DNA of 64,000 bases from Natrinema mahii (GTDB lineage: Archaea > Halobacteriota > Halobacteria > Halobacteriales > Natrialbaceae), in assembly GCA_000690595.2 (NCBI GenBank), contig JHUT02000001.1:496001-560000 (forward strand), written 5' to 3'. Position numbers and translations under genes: made by a program. The notes below the pieces were generated by a model. That model was not told where the DNA came from. It ran no database searches and saw nothing but the letters and a program-made list of their open reading frames with translations. Shown here piece by piece: positions 1 through 8,976 of this stretch (position 1 is its first letter; the number at the start of each line of letters is the position of its first letter).

Positions 1-756
1 GACGAGCGATACGCGGCGGTCGCCCGGACCGCGCGCGACTTCCTCGTCGAGGACCTGAACTACCGGGAGGTCCCCGAGGGCGCGAAGATCGACTATCACA
101 TGAACCACCCGGACGACTCCTACACCCTCAACTCCGCGGCGCTTGGCGCGGGCATGCTCGTCGACCTCTACGAGTACTTCGGCGACGACGAGTACCGCGA
201 GCGGGCGACGAAGATCCTCGATCACGTCGTCGCCAACCAGACCGACCGCGGCGGGTGGCCCTACCGGCTGCCGGCCTCGGCCTCCCACCTCTCGATGGAC
301 AGCCACCACAACGGCTTCATCATCGAGTGTCTCCAGCGCTATCGCGACGTCGTCGACGCGGATCGGTACGCCGACGCGCTCGAGACGGCCCTCGAGTTCT
401 ACCGGACCGAACTGTTCGACGTAGACGGCGCGCCGAACTTCGACGAGGAGAACGCCTATCCCCGGGACATTCACGCCAGCACGCAGGGGATTCTGGTGTT
501 TACCCGCGAGGGCGAACTGGACGTCGCCGAGCGGATCCTTCGGTGGGTCCTCGCGAACCTCCAGCCCGAACAGGGACGGTTCTACTACCGGAAGTATCGC
601 CACCACACGAAACGGGTGACGCTGATGCGCTGGTGCCAGGGCTGGATGTCCTACGCGCTCTCGGAGTTCCTGCTCGCGAGCGCGGACCGATCCGGGCCCG
701 ATCGGGTGCCGGAGCGTCGCAGGGCGGCCGACCCGTCGGCGGTCGGTGACCGATGA
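1..756 (+). CDS. Alpha/alpha-toroid (terpene cyclase/GH-like) protein, C-terminal part
   Basis: The reading frame is open from base 1, so the gene starts outside the window; 251 residues are visible. The sequence shows helical repeats rich in Trp, Tyr and His, with a segment HMNHPDDSYTLNSAALGAG and a later YYRKYRHHTKRVTLMRWCQGW. This is the look of an alpha/alpha toroid fold as in prenyltransferase-like and glycoside-hydrolase-like proteins. Haloarchaeal relatives are often misnamed antibiotic ABC transporter permease, but no membrane segment is seen here. It overlaps the following glycosyltransferase by ATGA, so the two are one translation unit and a role in glycan processing is inferred. 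Substrate unknown. Confidence 0.8.
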   Translation, partial: DERYAAVARTARDFLVEDLNYREVPEGAKIDYHMNHPDDSYTLNSAALGAGMLVDLYEYFGDDEYRERATKILDHVVANQTDRGGWPYRLPASASHLSMDSHHNGFIIECLQRYRDVVDADRYADALETALEFYRTELFDVDGAPNFDEENAYPRDIHASTQGILVFTREGELDVAERILRWVLANLQPEQGRFYYRKYRHHTKRVTLMRWCQGWMSYALSEFLLASADRSGPDRVPERRRAADPSAVGDR

Positions 757-1907
757 GTCGATCCGGGGCGTCGTCGCGTCCGGAGCGGCCGGGGGCGGCG
801 TCCGCAGCGACGGCAACGGCGTCGGGGGAGCCGGCGGACGGGGCACCGACAGTCGACGATCGCCGGGTCCTCGTCGTGACGGGGCTGGGACACAAAAACG
901 AGCGCCACTACGGGCCGCTCGCCGACGTCGCCGGGGAGACGACCATGGTCTGTCTGGATCCGACCGGCGACCTCGAGTCCGCGCGGACCGTCCGCGTCCC
1001 CGAGATCGGCCCGCGGCCCGTCCGCGTCCTCTTCCTCTTCGTCCTCGCGCTGTACGAGGGGTATCGCAACGATTACGACGCGGTCGCGTCGATCTCGCTC
1101 GTCCCCTACGGGTGCTACGCGCTCGCACTGAAAGCGCTCTACGGCTACCCCGCCCACCTCGGGATCATCGGGATCGATCTCGACCACCACGCCGAACAGT
1201 GGTACGGTCCCGTCCCGCGGTGGCTGTTCAGGCGCTTCGACGCGGTGTCGGTCCCCGGCACCTCACACGCCGAGCGACTCGTCCGGTTCGGCGTCCCGCC
1301 CGCCCGGATCGAACGGCTGACGAACGCGATCGACGTCGACACCTATCGGCCGCCGGCACGGGCGGTCGAGACCGACTACGAGTTCGTCTGGATCGGCCGG
1401 TTCAGCGCCGAAAAGGATCCGCTGCGGTTCGTCGACGCCCTCGCCGAACTCGAGGCGGCCGACCGGGAGTTCCGGGCGGTCATGGTCGGCGACGGCCCCC
1501 TCCGGTCGGCCGTCGTCGACGAACTCGCCGCCCGCGGGCTGGCCGACCGGGTCGACTGCCCCGGCTGGGTGGACGAGCCGCTCGAGTACTACCGCCGATC
1601 GGCGACGTTCGTTTTGACCTCCGAGCGGGACGCCTTGCCGCTGGTCATGCTCGAGGCGATGGCGACCGGCCTGCCCGCGGTCGTCCCGCCGGTGGGGTCG
1701 ATCCCGGACATCGTGACCGACGGCGAGAACGGGCTCGTCGTCGCCGATCGCGAGCCCACGACCATCGCGGCGGCGATGGCGCGGTGTCTGGACGACCCCG
1801 AGTTCCGTCGCTCGCTCGGGGCCAACGCGGCGGCGGTCCGGTCGGACGTCTCGCTCGAGCGGGCGAGCGAGGACTGGCGGCGGATCCTGGCGGCCCTCGA
1901 GCGGTGA
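753..1907 (+). CDS. Glycosyltransferase family 4
   Basis: This is a 384-residue GT-B enzyme expected to transfer a sugar from a nucleotide-sugar donor to a lipid-linked or polymeric glycan at the cytoplasmic face. The first about 45 residues are a low-complexity acidic/Ala tail before the Rossmann strand RRVLVVTGLGHKNERH. The C-terminal donor domain begins near residue 209 (EFVWIGRFSAEKD), and the E-x7-E type donor motif lies around residues 290-312 (LPLVMLEAMATGLPAV). The start is fixed by the ATGA overlap with the upstream toroid-fold gene. The specific sugar cannot be read from sequence. Confidence 0.93.
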   Translation: MSRSGASSRPERPGAASAATATASGEPADGAPTVDDRRVLVVTGLGHKNERHYGPLADVAGETTMVCLDPTGDLESARTVRVPEIGPRPVRVLFLFVLALYEGYRNDYDAVASISLVPYGCYALALKALYGYPAHLGIIGIDLDHHAEQWYGPVPRWLFRRFDAVSVPGTSHAERLVRFGVPPARIERLTNAIDVDTYRPPARAVETDYEFVWIGRFSAEKDPLRFVDALAELEAADREFRAVMVGDGPLRSAVVDELAARGLADRVDCPGWVDEPLEYYRRSATFVLTSERDALPLVMLEAMATGLPAVVPPVGSIPDIVTDGENGLVVADREPTTIAAAMARCLDDPEFRRSLGANAAAVRSDVSLERASEDWRRILAALER

Positions 1908-1982
1908 GCCGGGCAGTCGCAGTTCGGCAGACGGGCGGCTCCCGGCGACCGGAAGGACCTCGATTACCGCCGGTAGCGACGC

Positions 1983-1992
1983 GATAACAAAG
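1983..1992 (+). promoter_or_regulatory. ATAACAA promoter box of the FemAB-like gene
   Basis: GATAACAAAG lies 28 nt before the ATG at 2019. The same heptamer precedes most transcription units of the glycan island at similar spacing. The position fits a TATA-type core element for a leaderless mRNA or an overlapping activator site. Confidence 0.5.
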
Positions 1993-2018
1993 CGAATACT
2001 CACCGCAGGGAGACCTAC

Positions 2019-3032
2019 ATGGACATCGAACGGCTGACCCTCGAGGAGTGGGGCGACGCCCTGCCGGCGACGGGCTACGAGGTGTTTCACGAGCCGGACG
2101 CATTGGACGTTCTCGACGACCACACCGACGCGGAGCGACAACTGTACGGCGCGTTCAAGGGCCAGCAGCCGGTCGGCCTGTTGCCGGTGTTTGTCGACGA
2201 GCGTTCGATCGGCCGGACGGTCCTCTCACCGCCGGTCTCGCTCAGCGTGCCGCGGCTCGGCCCGATCCTCGATCCGGCCAGCCCGAAGCGCCACAAGCGC
2301 GAACGGATCAACCGGGAGCTGACCGCCGGCGTGATCGACGCCGTCGGCGTCGGCGACCGGACGACGCTCTTTCGGATGCGCTGTCCGCTCGAGTACGTCG
2401 ATCCCCGCCCCTACGAGTGGAACGACTTCTCGCTCGAGCCGCGGTTCACCTACGTCCTCGACTGCGAGGGCGAGACGATCGAGAGCCTGATGACGGGCTT
2501 CAGCAAGAGCCTGCGCCGGGAGATGCGCAAGAAAGACGAGCTGGATCTCACGGTCGAACGGGAGGGGATCGAGTCGGCCCTGCGGGTCTACGAGGACGTG
2601 GTCGAACAGTACCGGGCCCACGACGATTCGCCGCCGATCTCGCGGGCGTTCCTCCGTGATCTCCTCACCGCCCTGGACGACGACCTGTGGCGAGTCTACG
2701 TCGCCCGGACCCCCGACGGCGAGTACCAAAGCGGCGTCGTGACCCTCTACTCGCCCGACCTCGCGTACTTCTGGCAGGGCGGGGTGACGGCCACCTACGA
2801 GGGCGTCAGCGTCAACAGCCTCCTCCATCGGGCCATTCTCGAGGACATCCTCACCGATCCCGCCCTCGAGTCGGTGACTGGCTACGACCTCGTCGGCGCG
2901 AACACCGAACGGCTCTGTGAGTACAAGGCCAAGTTCAACAGCGACCTCCGCCAGTACTACGTCGTCGAGTCGTCCGGCCTCGAGATGTCGCTGGCGAAGA
3001 CGGCCTATCAGAAACTCTCGCGGGTCAAATAG
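2019..3032 (+). CDS. FemAB/GNAT-like aminoacyl- or acyltransferase, paralog 1
   Basis: The protein has 337 residues and the double-GNAT layout of the FemAB family. The N-terminal half carries FKGQQPVGLLPVF and the C-terminal half ends with a YDLVGANTERLCEYKAKFN motif that recurs in the paralogs at 10241 and 33647. Bacterial FemAB proteins add amino acids to peptidoglycan precursors; archaea of this kind lack murein, so modification of a glycan or glycolipid is inferred. It is the most divergent of the three copies: the FSSDARSN-type segment of the others is FSKSLRREMRKKDEL here. It is transcribed alone from an ATAACAA promoter and faces the beta-helix gene convergently. Confidence 0.9.
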   Translation: MDIERLTLEEWGDALPATGYEVFHEPDALDVLDDHTDAERQLYGAFKGQQPVGLLPVFVDERSIGRTVLSPPVSLSVPRLGPILDPASPKRHKRERINRELTAGVIDAVGVGDRTTLFRMRCPLEYVDPRPYEWNDFSLEPRFTYVLDCEGETIESLMTGFSKSLRREMRKKDELDLTVEREGIESALRVYEDVVEQYRAHDDSPPISRAFLRDLLTALDDDLWRVYVARTPDGEYQSGVVTLYSPDLAYFWQGGVTATYEGVSVNSLLHRAILEDILTDPALESVTGYDLVGANTERLCEYKAKFNSDLRQYYVVESSGLEMSLAKTAYQKLSRVK

Positions 3033-3153
3033 ACGGCTGCCCCGGAGCGCGGTGGCCCCTACCCGATCGCGCTCATACGGTCTTCTATCAGTCAGTGCCG
3101 GCGCGACCGCAGGAGTTCGCGGTCGCTCCGGGAACCAGAGACAGCAGACCGTA

Positions 3154-5271
3154 TCAGTCTCGAACGTCGTACTCGACGTCGACGCTGGCGTCGCCGGTCA
3201 GCCGGAAGTCGACGATGTCGCCGTCGAACCAGTAGGCGTCGAGCGAGTCGGCGACGCTGCCACTGACCGTCGCCCCGTCGATGACGTCGCCGTCGTCGAC
3301 GGTGGCGTCGCGGTAGCTCGAGGCGACGACGTCGCCGTCGGTTTCGAAGGCGTACGACGATTCGCCGTCCGCGTCGCTGCCGTCGATCGTGATCGCGTGT
3401 GGCAACAGTTCGGACTCACCGATCTCGTCCGGGTCGACCTCCTCGTCGTCGACGTAGACGTTGGCCGAGCCGTTGGTGAACGTGATGTCGCTGACGGTGC
3501 CGGAGAACTGGAACCGCTGCACGCCGCGTTCGATCGATCCGTCGACGGTGTTTTCGGCAATGGTCGCCGACGCCGCCGCGTCGTCGCCCACCGCCGCGTC
3601 GATCGTCCCGTCGACGCTGATCTCGTAGTTCGCGGCCGACCCGTTCCCGACCAGCGTCAGGACGTGTGGCCGTTCGTCGCCGTAATCGGCCGGATCGACC
3701 TGTTCGCCGTTGACGTAGACGCGTGCGGTCCCGTCGACGGTGAGTTCCTCGAGATCGCCGCTAAAGCGGAAGGCGTCGCGCCAGCCGCCGACGGAGCCGG
3801 TGACGGTGCCGCTCTCGATGCGGTCGTCGGCGTTGATCGACGCGCTGCCGGCGGTCGACTTCTCGACCGCGCCGCCGACGGTGAACTCGTAGCGGGTCCC
3901 GCCGGCCGTTCCGACGCCGTCGACGAGCAGGGTGTTCTCGAGGTCCGAATCGCCGACCGAGTCGGGATCGATCTCCTCGCCGTCGAGTTCGACCCACATC
4001 ACGTCGGGGTTATCGACGCTGATCGAGGTGAGTGAGCCGTCGACGCGGTAGGCGTCGCCGTGGCCGCCGCCGGTGACGCCGCCGGCGCGCCACGTGCCGT
4101 CCGCGGACTCGACGAAGTCCTCGGACGTGTAGGTCCCGCCCTCGATGTTCCCGCCGGAGGGGCTCTCGTAGGGTGCGTCGGCGAACTCGACGGGACCGTC
4201 GGCCGTGAACTCGTAGCTCGCGTACCTGGCCTCGGGGTCGGTGACGAACGCGAGGAGGCTGCCCGCGGACTCGCTCTCGTCGTCCGAGCCGTCGCTGCTC
4301 CCGCCGGTCGAGCCGTCGCTCGAGCCGGACGCGGCCTCCTCCGCGGTCACCGGCACGCCCTCGACTTCCTCGGGTGTGGTCCGCTGGGCCGACCCCGCGC
4401 TCGAGCCGTCGAGCGTCGCGGCGCTCGCAACGTGTGACGAGCCGTATCGGGTATTACGCAGCGTACAGGTTGGGGACTCCACGGACAGCCCGGCTTCGCC
4501 GACGTAGAGGTCGGAAATCCGACACTCGGAGAGGTCACAGTCGACGACCTCGGCGCTGCGGTGGCGCACCCAGACGCCGCGGTGGGCGTTGACGGCGACG
4601 CAGTTTTCCACCCGGGAGCCGTCGGAGCCGACCCGCCACGCTGCGGGCTCGAGGTCGGCGGCGAAGGAGTCCTCGATGATGACCGGTCCGTTGCCGCTGC
4701 GGCCGGCTTCAGAGGCGTAGACGGCGTTGTCAGCGACGTGCTGAATGTTGACGTTGCTGATCGTCAGCTCCCCGGCGTGATTGCGGTTGACGTAGATCCC
4801 GTTGGGGCTGTTCGGATAGTCGGTACTGATCGCGCCGTCGCCCATGTAACAGTTCTCGATCCGCCCGGTCGCGTCGGCGCTCTCGACCGCGCAGTAGATG
4901 AACGCCTCGCGGTTGGTCGTGTCCCAGACGCCGCGCCAGCCGATGTTGCGAACGGTCCAGTTGTCGCCGACCGCGTTGATCCGCGCCTCGGCGCCGTCGG
5001 CCGAGATGTCGATAAGTTTGTTCTCGAACGTCTCGCCGTCGTCGAGCCTGTACTCCCAGAGTTCGCCGGCCGGTACTTCGATCAGTTCGTAATCACTGGT
5101 TGCGGCGCCGGTTCCAGCGCCGGTGATTCCGGCCCCGACCAGCGAGGCCACGCCGGCCGCTTTCAGGTACGATCGGCGGCCCAGTAATCTGTTATTACTG
5201 CCGATATCGCCCGTCTCAGAACCGCTGTCGATATTTCTTCCGTCATCCGAATCCGCTTCGTCGCGTGCCAT
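3154..5271 (-). CDS. Tat-exported right-handed beta-helix protein with four C-terminal repeat modules
   Basis: The protein has 705 residues from ATG at 5271 (MARDEADSDDG). This start is preferred to an upstream TTG because the paralog at 20547 also begins MARD after an equivalent promoter. A Tat signal is seen (RRSYLKAAGVASLVGAG). Next comes DYELIEVPAGE and a parallel beta-helix of about 280 residues with WTVRNIGW-type turns and a run of asparagine-rich rungs. A Ser/Gly/Asp linker with the repeated SSDGSTGGSSDGS pattern leads to about four tandem modules of about 85-90 residues, each with YEFTVGG, DAFRFSG and VDPADYG-like signatures; the first module is divergent. Extracellular or surface-bound carbohydrate binding or lyase-like activity is inferred; no catalytic residues can be assigned. 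Confidence 0.9.
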   Translation of the reverse strand: MARDEADSDDGRNIDSGSETGDIGSNNRLLGRRSYLKAAGVASLVGAGITGAGTGAATSDYELIEVPAGELWEYRLDDGETFENKLIDISADGAEARINAVGDNWTVRNIGWRGVWDTTNREAFIYCAVESADATGRIENCYMGDGAISTDYPNSPNGIYVNRNHAGELTISNVNIQHVADNAVYASEAGRSGNGPVIIEDSFAADLEPAAWRVGSDGSRVENCVAVNAHRGVWVRHRSAEVVDCDLSECRISDLYVGEAGLSVESPTCTLRNTRYGSSHVASAATLDGSSAGSAQRTTPEEVEGVPVTAEEAASGSSDGSTGGSSDGSDDESESAGSLLAFVTDPEARYASYEFTADGPVEFADAPYESPSGGNIEGGTYTSEDFVESADGTWRAGGVTGGGHGDAYRVDGSLTSISVDNPDVMWVELDGEEIDPDSVGDSDLENTLLVDGVGTAGGTRYEFTVGGAVEKSTAGSASINADDRIESGTVTGSVGGWRDAFRFSGDLEELTVDGTARVYVNGEQVDPADYGDERPHVLTLVGNGSAANYEISVDGTIDAAVGDDAAASATIAENTVDGSIERGVQRFQFSGTVSDITFTNGSANVYVDDEEVDPDEIGESELLPHAITIDGSDADGESSYAFETDGDVVASSYRDATVDDGDVIDGATVSGSVADSLDAYWFDGDIVDFRLTGDASVDVEYDVRD

Positions 5272-5300
5272 GCAACTCGGGTAATTCAATCATACCGCCA

Positions 5301-5441
5301 TAAACTTTCCCACTCATCTAGGGTAAAATTTGATGAATGTAGGTGTATTCTGTATTTCTATTGTATATTTTTTATATCATACCGGCGAGAAGGATCTCGT
5401 CTCCGTTCGTCGACAGCTGCCGTCGGTAAACACTGCTTACC
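5301..5441 (-). promoter_or_regulatory. Three-block promoter of beta-helix gene 1
   Basis: Read on the minus strand, the inverted repeat GGTAA-N7-TTACC lies at 5425-5441. AATTTT lies at 5325-5330, and the core GGAAAGTTTA at 5301-5310 is about 30 nt before the ATG. The same three blocks at the same spacing (about 115 and 16-17 nt) precede the two other beta-helix genes. The AT-rich stretch between them contains no gene. Confidence 0.6.
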
Positions 5442-5572
5442 GAACCGGAGAGGTGGTAAAAAGCGATTATCGACTCGAGATCGGCGGACCGCCTCGAGGA
5501 CGGACAGTCGGCCGATCGGTCAGGAGAGCCGAGAACGGCAAGCGGGCCGGCCGCGGGACGACGGGGAGACGG

Positions 5573-6745
5573 TCACCGATGAGTGGTCGGCCGGGCCCGC
5601 GGTTCCGCGGCGACGGTCGTACAGAAATCGATCAGCGATTCCGCCTGACTTCGCCAGGAGTACCGCTCGGCGACGGTTCGGCCGGCGGTACCGAGTCGGT
5701 CGCGGAGCCGCGGCGACGAGACGAGCCGGCGGAGAGCGGCCGCCAACTCCGCCGGCTCACCGGGCTCGACGAGGAGGCTGTTCTCCTCGTGTGTGGCGTA
5801 TGCCTCGACGCCATCGACCCGAGTCGTCACGACGGGGACTCCACACGCCATCGCCTCGATGTTCACGAGACCGAACCCGTCGTAATAGGTCGGGTAACAG
5901 ACGATATCGCTCGCCGCGTAGTAGCGATGGAGGTCGTCGTGGGGGACCTCACCGAAAAACGTCACGTCGTCCCCGATCCCCAGCTCGCGAACCCGGCGAG
6001 AGAGGGCGTCCGCAATCGAGGCACCCTGCGGACCGGCACCGTCGCCGACGAAACAGAGGTGGGCGTCGTCCGAGAGCGGTTCGAAGGCGTCCAGCAGATC
6101 GAACACCCCTTTCGCCTCGGCGAGTCGACCGACGAACGTGACGGTCGGTTCCGGCCTGTCGAACGCCGGTTCAGCGTCCGGACTGAACCGATCGACGTCC
6201 ACCCCGGGCGTGACGACGTGATCGACTTCGCGGTCGAGGGCGTCAGTGACTGCCGCCGCCGTCGCGTGGGAGTTGGCAACGTGGATGTCGGTGGCCGAGA
6301 GTCGCTCGCGGACCTTCCCGCCGACACCGACGGCCGAGAAGCCGTGATACTGGTAGATCGTCGGAACGTCGACGAGACGGGAAAGGACGAGATCGTCGAG
6401 GTAGTAGTGGGTGATCAAGACGTCGACGGTCGTGTTGATGTGAGCCACGAGACCGGAGCGGATCCCGGCTGCCAGCGTCCGAAGCGAGACGATATCGTCG
6501 TTCCCGAGGATCGGCAGCGACCGCTGTACCGCGGCCGCGAACGCGGTGTCGGGGATCGCCATTTCCACGGTTTCGTATGTCGATTCAGTCGCGTGCGGAC
6601 GTTTCACCCCCGAATAGACGACGCTCTCGGCGAGCGAGTCGACTTCCGCCGCCAGTTCACGGATGAATATCGCCTTCCCACTTGCCTCCCGGAGTCTCGT
6701 CTTGGGATAGTAGTGGCCGATCGTGATCGGCTCCCGTCGCGCCAT
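5573..6745 (-). CDS. Glycosyltransferase family 4
   Basis: This is a 390-residue GT-B fold glycosyltransferase. The N-terminal acceptor domain starts ITIGHYYPKTRLREASGKA with the glycine-containing loop of GT4 enzymes. The donor domain begins near residue 200 (TVTFVGRLAEAKGV) and has VGDGAGPQ, FFGEVPHDDL and the E-x7-E motif in YYDGFGLVNIEAMACGVPVV. It should act in the cytoplasm on the growing glycan. It is only about 26 percent of the way into the island and has its own ATAACAA promoter at 6772-6778. It is upstream of, and on the same strand as, the beta-helix gene, but the 300-nt gap with a separate promoter argues against a shared operon. Confidence 0.94.
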   Translation of the reverse strand: MARREPITIGHYYPKTRLREASGKAIFIRELAAEVDSLAESVVYSGVKRPHATESTYETVEMAIPDTAFAAAVQRSLPILGNDDIVSLRTLAAGIRSGLVAHINTTVDVLITHYYLDDLVLSRLVDVPTIYQYHGFSAVGVGGKVRERLSATDIHVANSHATAAAVTDALDREVDHVVTPGVDVDRFSPDAEPAFDRPEPTVTFVGRLAEAKGVFDLLDAFEPLSDDAHLCFVGDGAGPQGASIADALSRRVRELGIGDDVTFFGEVPHDDLHRYYAASDIVCYPTYYDGFGLVNIEAMACGVPVVTTRVDGVEAYATHEENSLLVEPGEPAELAAALRRLVSSPRLRDRLGTAGRTVAERYSWRSQAESLIDFCTTVAAEPRARPTTHR

Positions 6746-6771
6746 ACGCCATCCCTCGAGGGAAGACCGGA

Positions 6772-6778
6772 TTGTTAT
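6772..6778 (-). promoter_or_regulatory. ATAACAA promoter box of the GT4 gene
   Basis: On the minus strand the box reads ATAACAA within GAACGATAACAATCC. It lies 26 nt before the start codon, as expected for a core element of a leaderless transcript. Confidence 0.5.
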
Positions 6779-6863
6779 CGTTCCCGTACTCTCTCGGCAC
6801 GTGAGAGGAATCGGATGGGGAGACGCGCCGGCAGACGGGACCAGGATCCGGACGGCGCGTGCG

Positions 6864-8690
6864 TTACTCGCCGGTCGCCGCTGGGACGTAGTACAGTTCG
6901 AACTCGCCGTTCGACTGGACCCGGTTCACGCCGGGTTCGGTCCCGACGGCCTCGAAGTCCCGTTCGGTGTATCGGAGTCCGCGGTACGCGACCACCTCGC
7001 GCTCGTAATCGGCCCGCGTGAGGGCGAGATATCGAGCCTCGTCGTACCGGCCGGCGAGCCCGTCACTGAACGCGGCCGGCGGAACGTCGCCGTGTTTCCA
7101 GCTTCGGTTTTCGTTGCCGCGAACCGCATCGTCGTACCTGTTTGGCCCGTCGCGCAGGCCGAGGAAATCGCGTTCGCCGTCCCGGTTTTCGAACGCGGTT
7201 TCGTAGCCGGTCATGGTCGCGTCAGTCACGTGCGGCGAGGTGTTGTAGATATACGGGGACGGGAAGACGGCGACCAGCGAGAGTACCATCAACAGCGCGA
7301 ACGCCGTCGCGAGCGCCATCGACGCGACGCGACGAGAGCCACCGCTCGAGGACGAGGCAGTGAGGCGGGCGGCGACCCCGTAGATCGCGATCGCGCCGAG
7401 GATCGTCACGAATACCATCATCAATCCGAACACGCGAAAGTACATCTCCGATCCGGGCGCGAAGATATACGCCACGAAGACGGGGCCAAGCGCCACCAGT
7501 GCGGCGATGAAGTACGCGGTCTCGGCACGGACGGCCTCGACCAACCGCGTCCCGCCGAACGCGATCACGCCGAGCGCGAGCCCGCCGGCGAGCAGCGAGA
7601 ACACGAGCTGGGGGAAAAACAGCTTGAGGAAGATCTCCGTCAGACTCCCGCCGATCTCCGTCAGCGACGAGCCCTGCGTTCCGACCGCGTCCGCCGCCGC
7701 GCCGCCCTCACCGGTGACGAACTCGAGGACGGCACCGAGGAAATACTCGAGCGTGCCGGCGAAAAAGCCGTAGTTCGAACTCCAGAGCAAGAACGCGGCG
7801 ACCAGGAACGCCACCTGGCCGTACACGGGCGTCTGATCGGCCATCCGGCCGTACTCGGCACGTCGAGCGAGGTACTGGACAGCACCGATCCCCAGGAAGG
7901 CGGCGATCAGATGCGCCACGAGCTGGGGATGATAGAGGACGGCCGCGACCGATGCGAGCGCGAACGCGACGCCGACGGCGGTGACCGATCGTCCGCGCCG
8001 CTCGGTGCGGAGATACGTCGCGAACAGGTACAGCAGCAGCGACGAGAACAACACCGCCTGTGACATCGCGTGTGCCGACAGATTCATCGAGATCGTCGTG
8101 ATCGGCAACAGCAGGAACGCCGAGAAGGCGGCGACGGCGACCGCTCGCCCGTCCGAGACGATCGTGCCGACACACAGGGGAACGAACAGACAGAACAGCA
8201 GAACGGCGAAGAACACGACGAACAGCATCGACCGCGAGAGCGCGATACCGACCGTCGAGTTGATCAGCGTCGTCACCGTGTGGATGCCGGGGTAGAACAG
8301 ATCGAAGGGAGCGAAGCTCCCCTCGCTGATCCCGCGAGCCCACCCCAAATGGGTCAGCGAGTCGTAGTGGCCGTAGAAGCGGTAACCGCGAACGATCGGA
8401 AGCCCGACGAAGACGACCATCGCGAGACCGCCGAGGACGAGCGCTATCGACCGACTCCGGTGCGGTCGGCTCGTCGCCGTGAACGGCACGAACGCGACCG
8501 CGAGCGAGACGCTCAGTGCGACCAACAGCCCCGCCCAGACCGCCGGCGAGGTCGTCGTATAGATGGAGAGTTCGTATCCGGTCGCCGGATCGGCACGGGC
8601 GACCAGTGCAGTCGCGCTGACAGCGAGAAAGCCGATCGCAAGCACCAGCTTCCGGATCGGGTCGTCGTCGATGGCTGACTGTGGAGGCAT
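6864..8690 (-). CDS. GT-C-like polytopic membrane protein, paralog 1
   Basis: The protein has 608 residues with about a dozen predicted hydrophobic segments up to about residue 470, followed by an exported soluble tail of about 130 residues. The first outer loop holds GHYDSLTHLGWARGISEG, with acidic and His residues placed like the acidic motif of GT-C polyprenyl-phosphate-sugar transferases. The paralog at 16876 keeps DPMTHLGWTRDIVSGG in the same place. Both also share an N-terminal ARANPATAYE-like motif and a loop GTSLTEIGGSL. A role in lipid-linked sugar transfer is inferred, not shown. The protein could also be an uncharacterised transporter. The gene is monocistronic, with an ATAACAA box at 8724-8730. 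Confidence 0.85.
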   Translation of the reverse strand: MPPQSAIDDDPIRKLVLAIGFLAVSATALVARADPATGYELSIYTTTSPAVWAGLLVALSVSLAVAFVPFTATSRPHRSRSIALVLGGLAMVVFVGLPIVRGYRFYGHYDSLTHLGWARGISEGSFAPFDLFYPGIHTVTTLINSTVGIALSRSMLFVVFFAVLLFCLFVPLCVGTIVSDGRAVAVAAFSAFLLLPITTISMNLSAHAMSQAVLFSSLLLYLFATYLRTERRGRSVTAVGVAFALASVAAVLYHPQLVAHLIAAFLGIGAVQYLARRAEYGRMADQTPVYGQVAFLVAAFLLWSSNYGFFAGTLEYFLGAVLEFVTGEGGAAADAVGTQGSSLTEIGGSLTEIFLKLFFPQLVFSLLAGGLALGVIAFGGTRLVEAVRAETAYFIAALVALGPVFVAYIFAPGSEMYFRVFGLMMVFVTILGAIAIYGVAARLTASSSSGGSRRVASMALATAFALLMVLSLVAVFPSPYIYNTSPHVTDATMTGYETAFENRDGERDFLGLRDGPNRYDDAVRGNENRSWKHGDVPPAAFSDGLAGRYDEARYLALTRADYEREVVAYRGLRYTERDFEAVGTEPGVNRVQSNGEFELYYVPAATGE

Positions 8691-8723
8691 TCGGACTACC
8701 AGGACGTTGCCCGATCGCAGGCC

Positions 8724-8730
8724 TTGTTAT
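8724..8730 (-). promoter_or_regulatory. ATAACAA promoter box of GT-C-like gene 1
   Basis: The minus-strand sequence GAATAACAAGG lies 33 nt before the ATG at 8690. CTTACAG occurs about 16 nt farther upstream, as it does (17 nt) before the gene at 32022. Confidence 0.5.
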
Positions 8731-8976
8731 TCACCGGTTGCCGACTGTAAGCTCGGTCGTACCGTCACCGCGAACCGAACGACGCTCGAGGCCGGTTTGA
8801 CCGCGAATCGATCGGAGAGGGCGCGGAGCACAGTTGACGGCCGAGAGGCGGTCGAAGGACCCGAAAGGGACGGGCCCGAACGGAGACGATCGCGTTCCCC
8901 GCGAGCCCCACGCGTTTGCCGGCCGTTGCGGGACGGCTGTAGCCGCAGCCGCAGTCGGATCCGACGACGCGGCCGC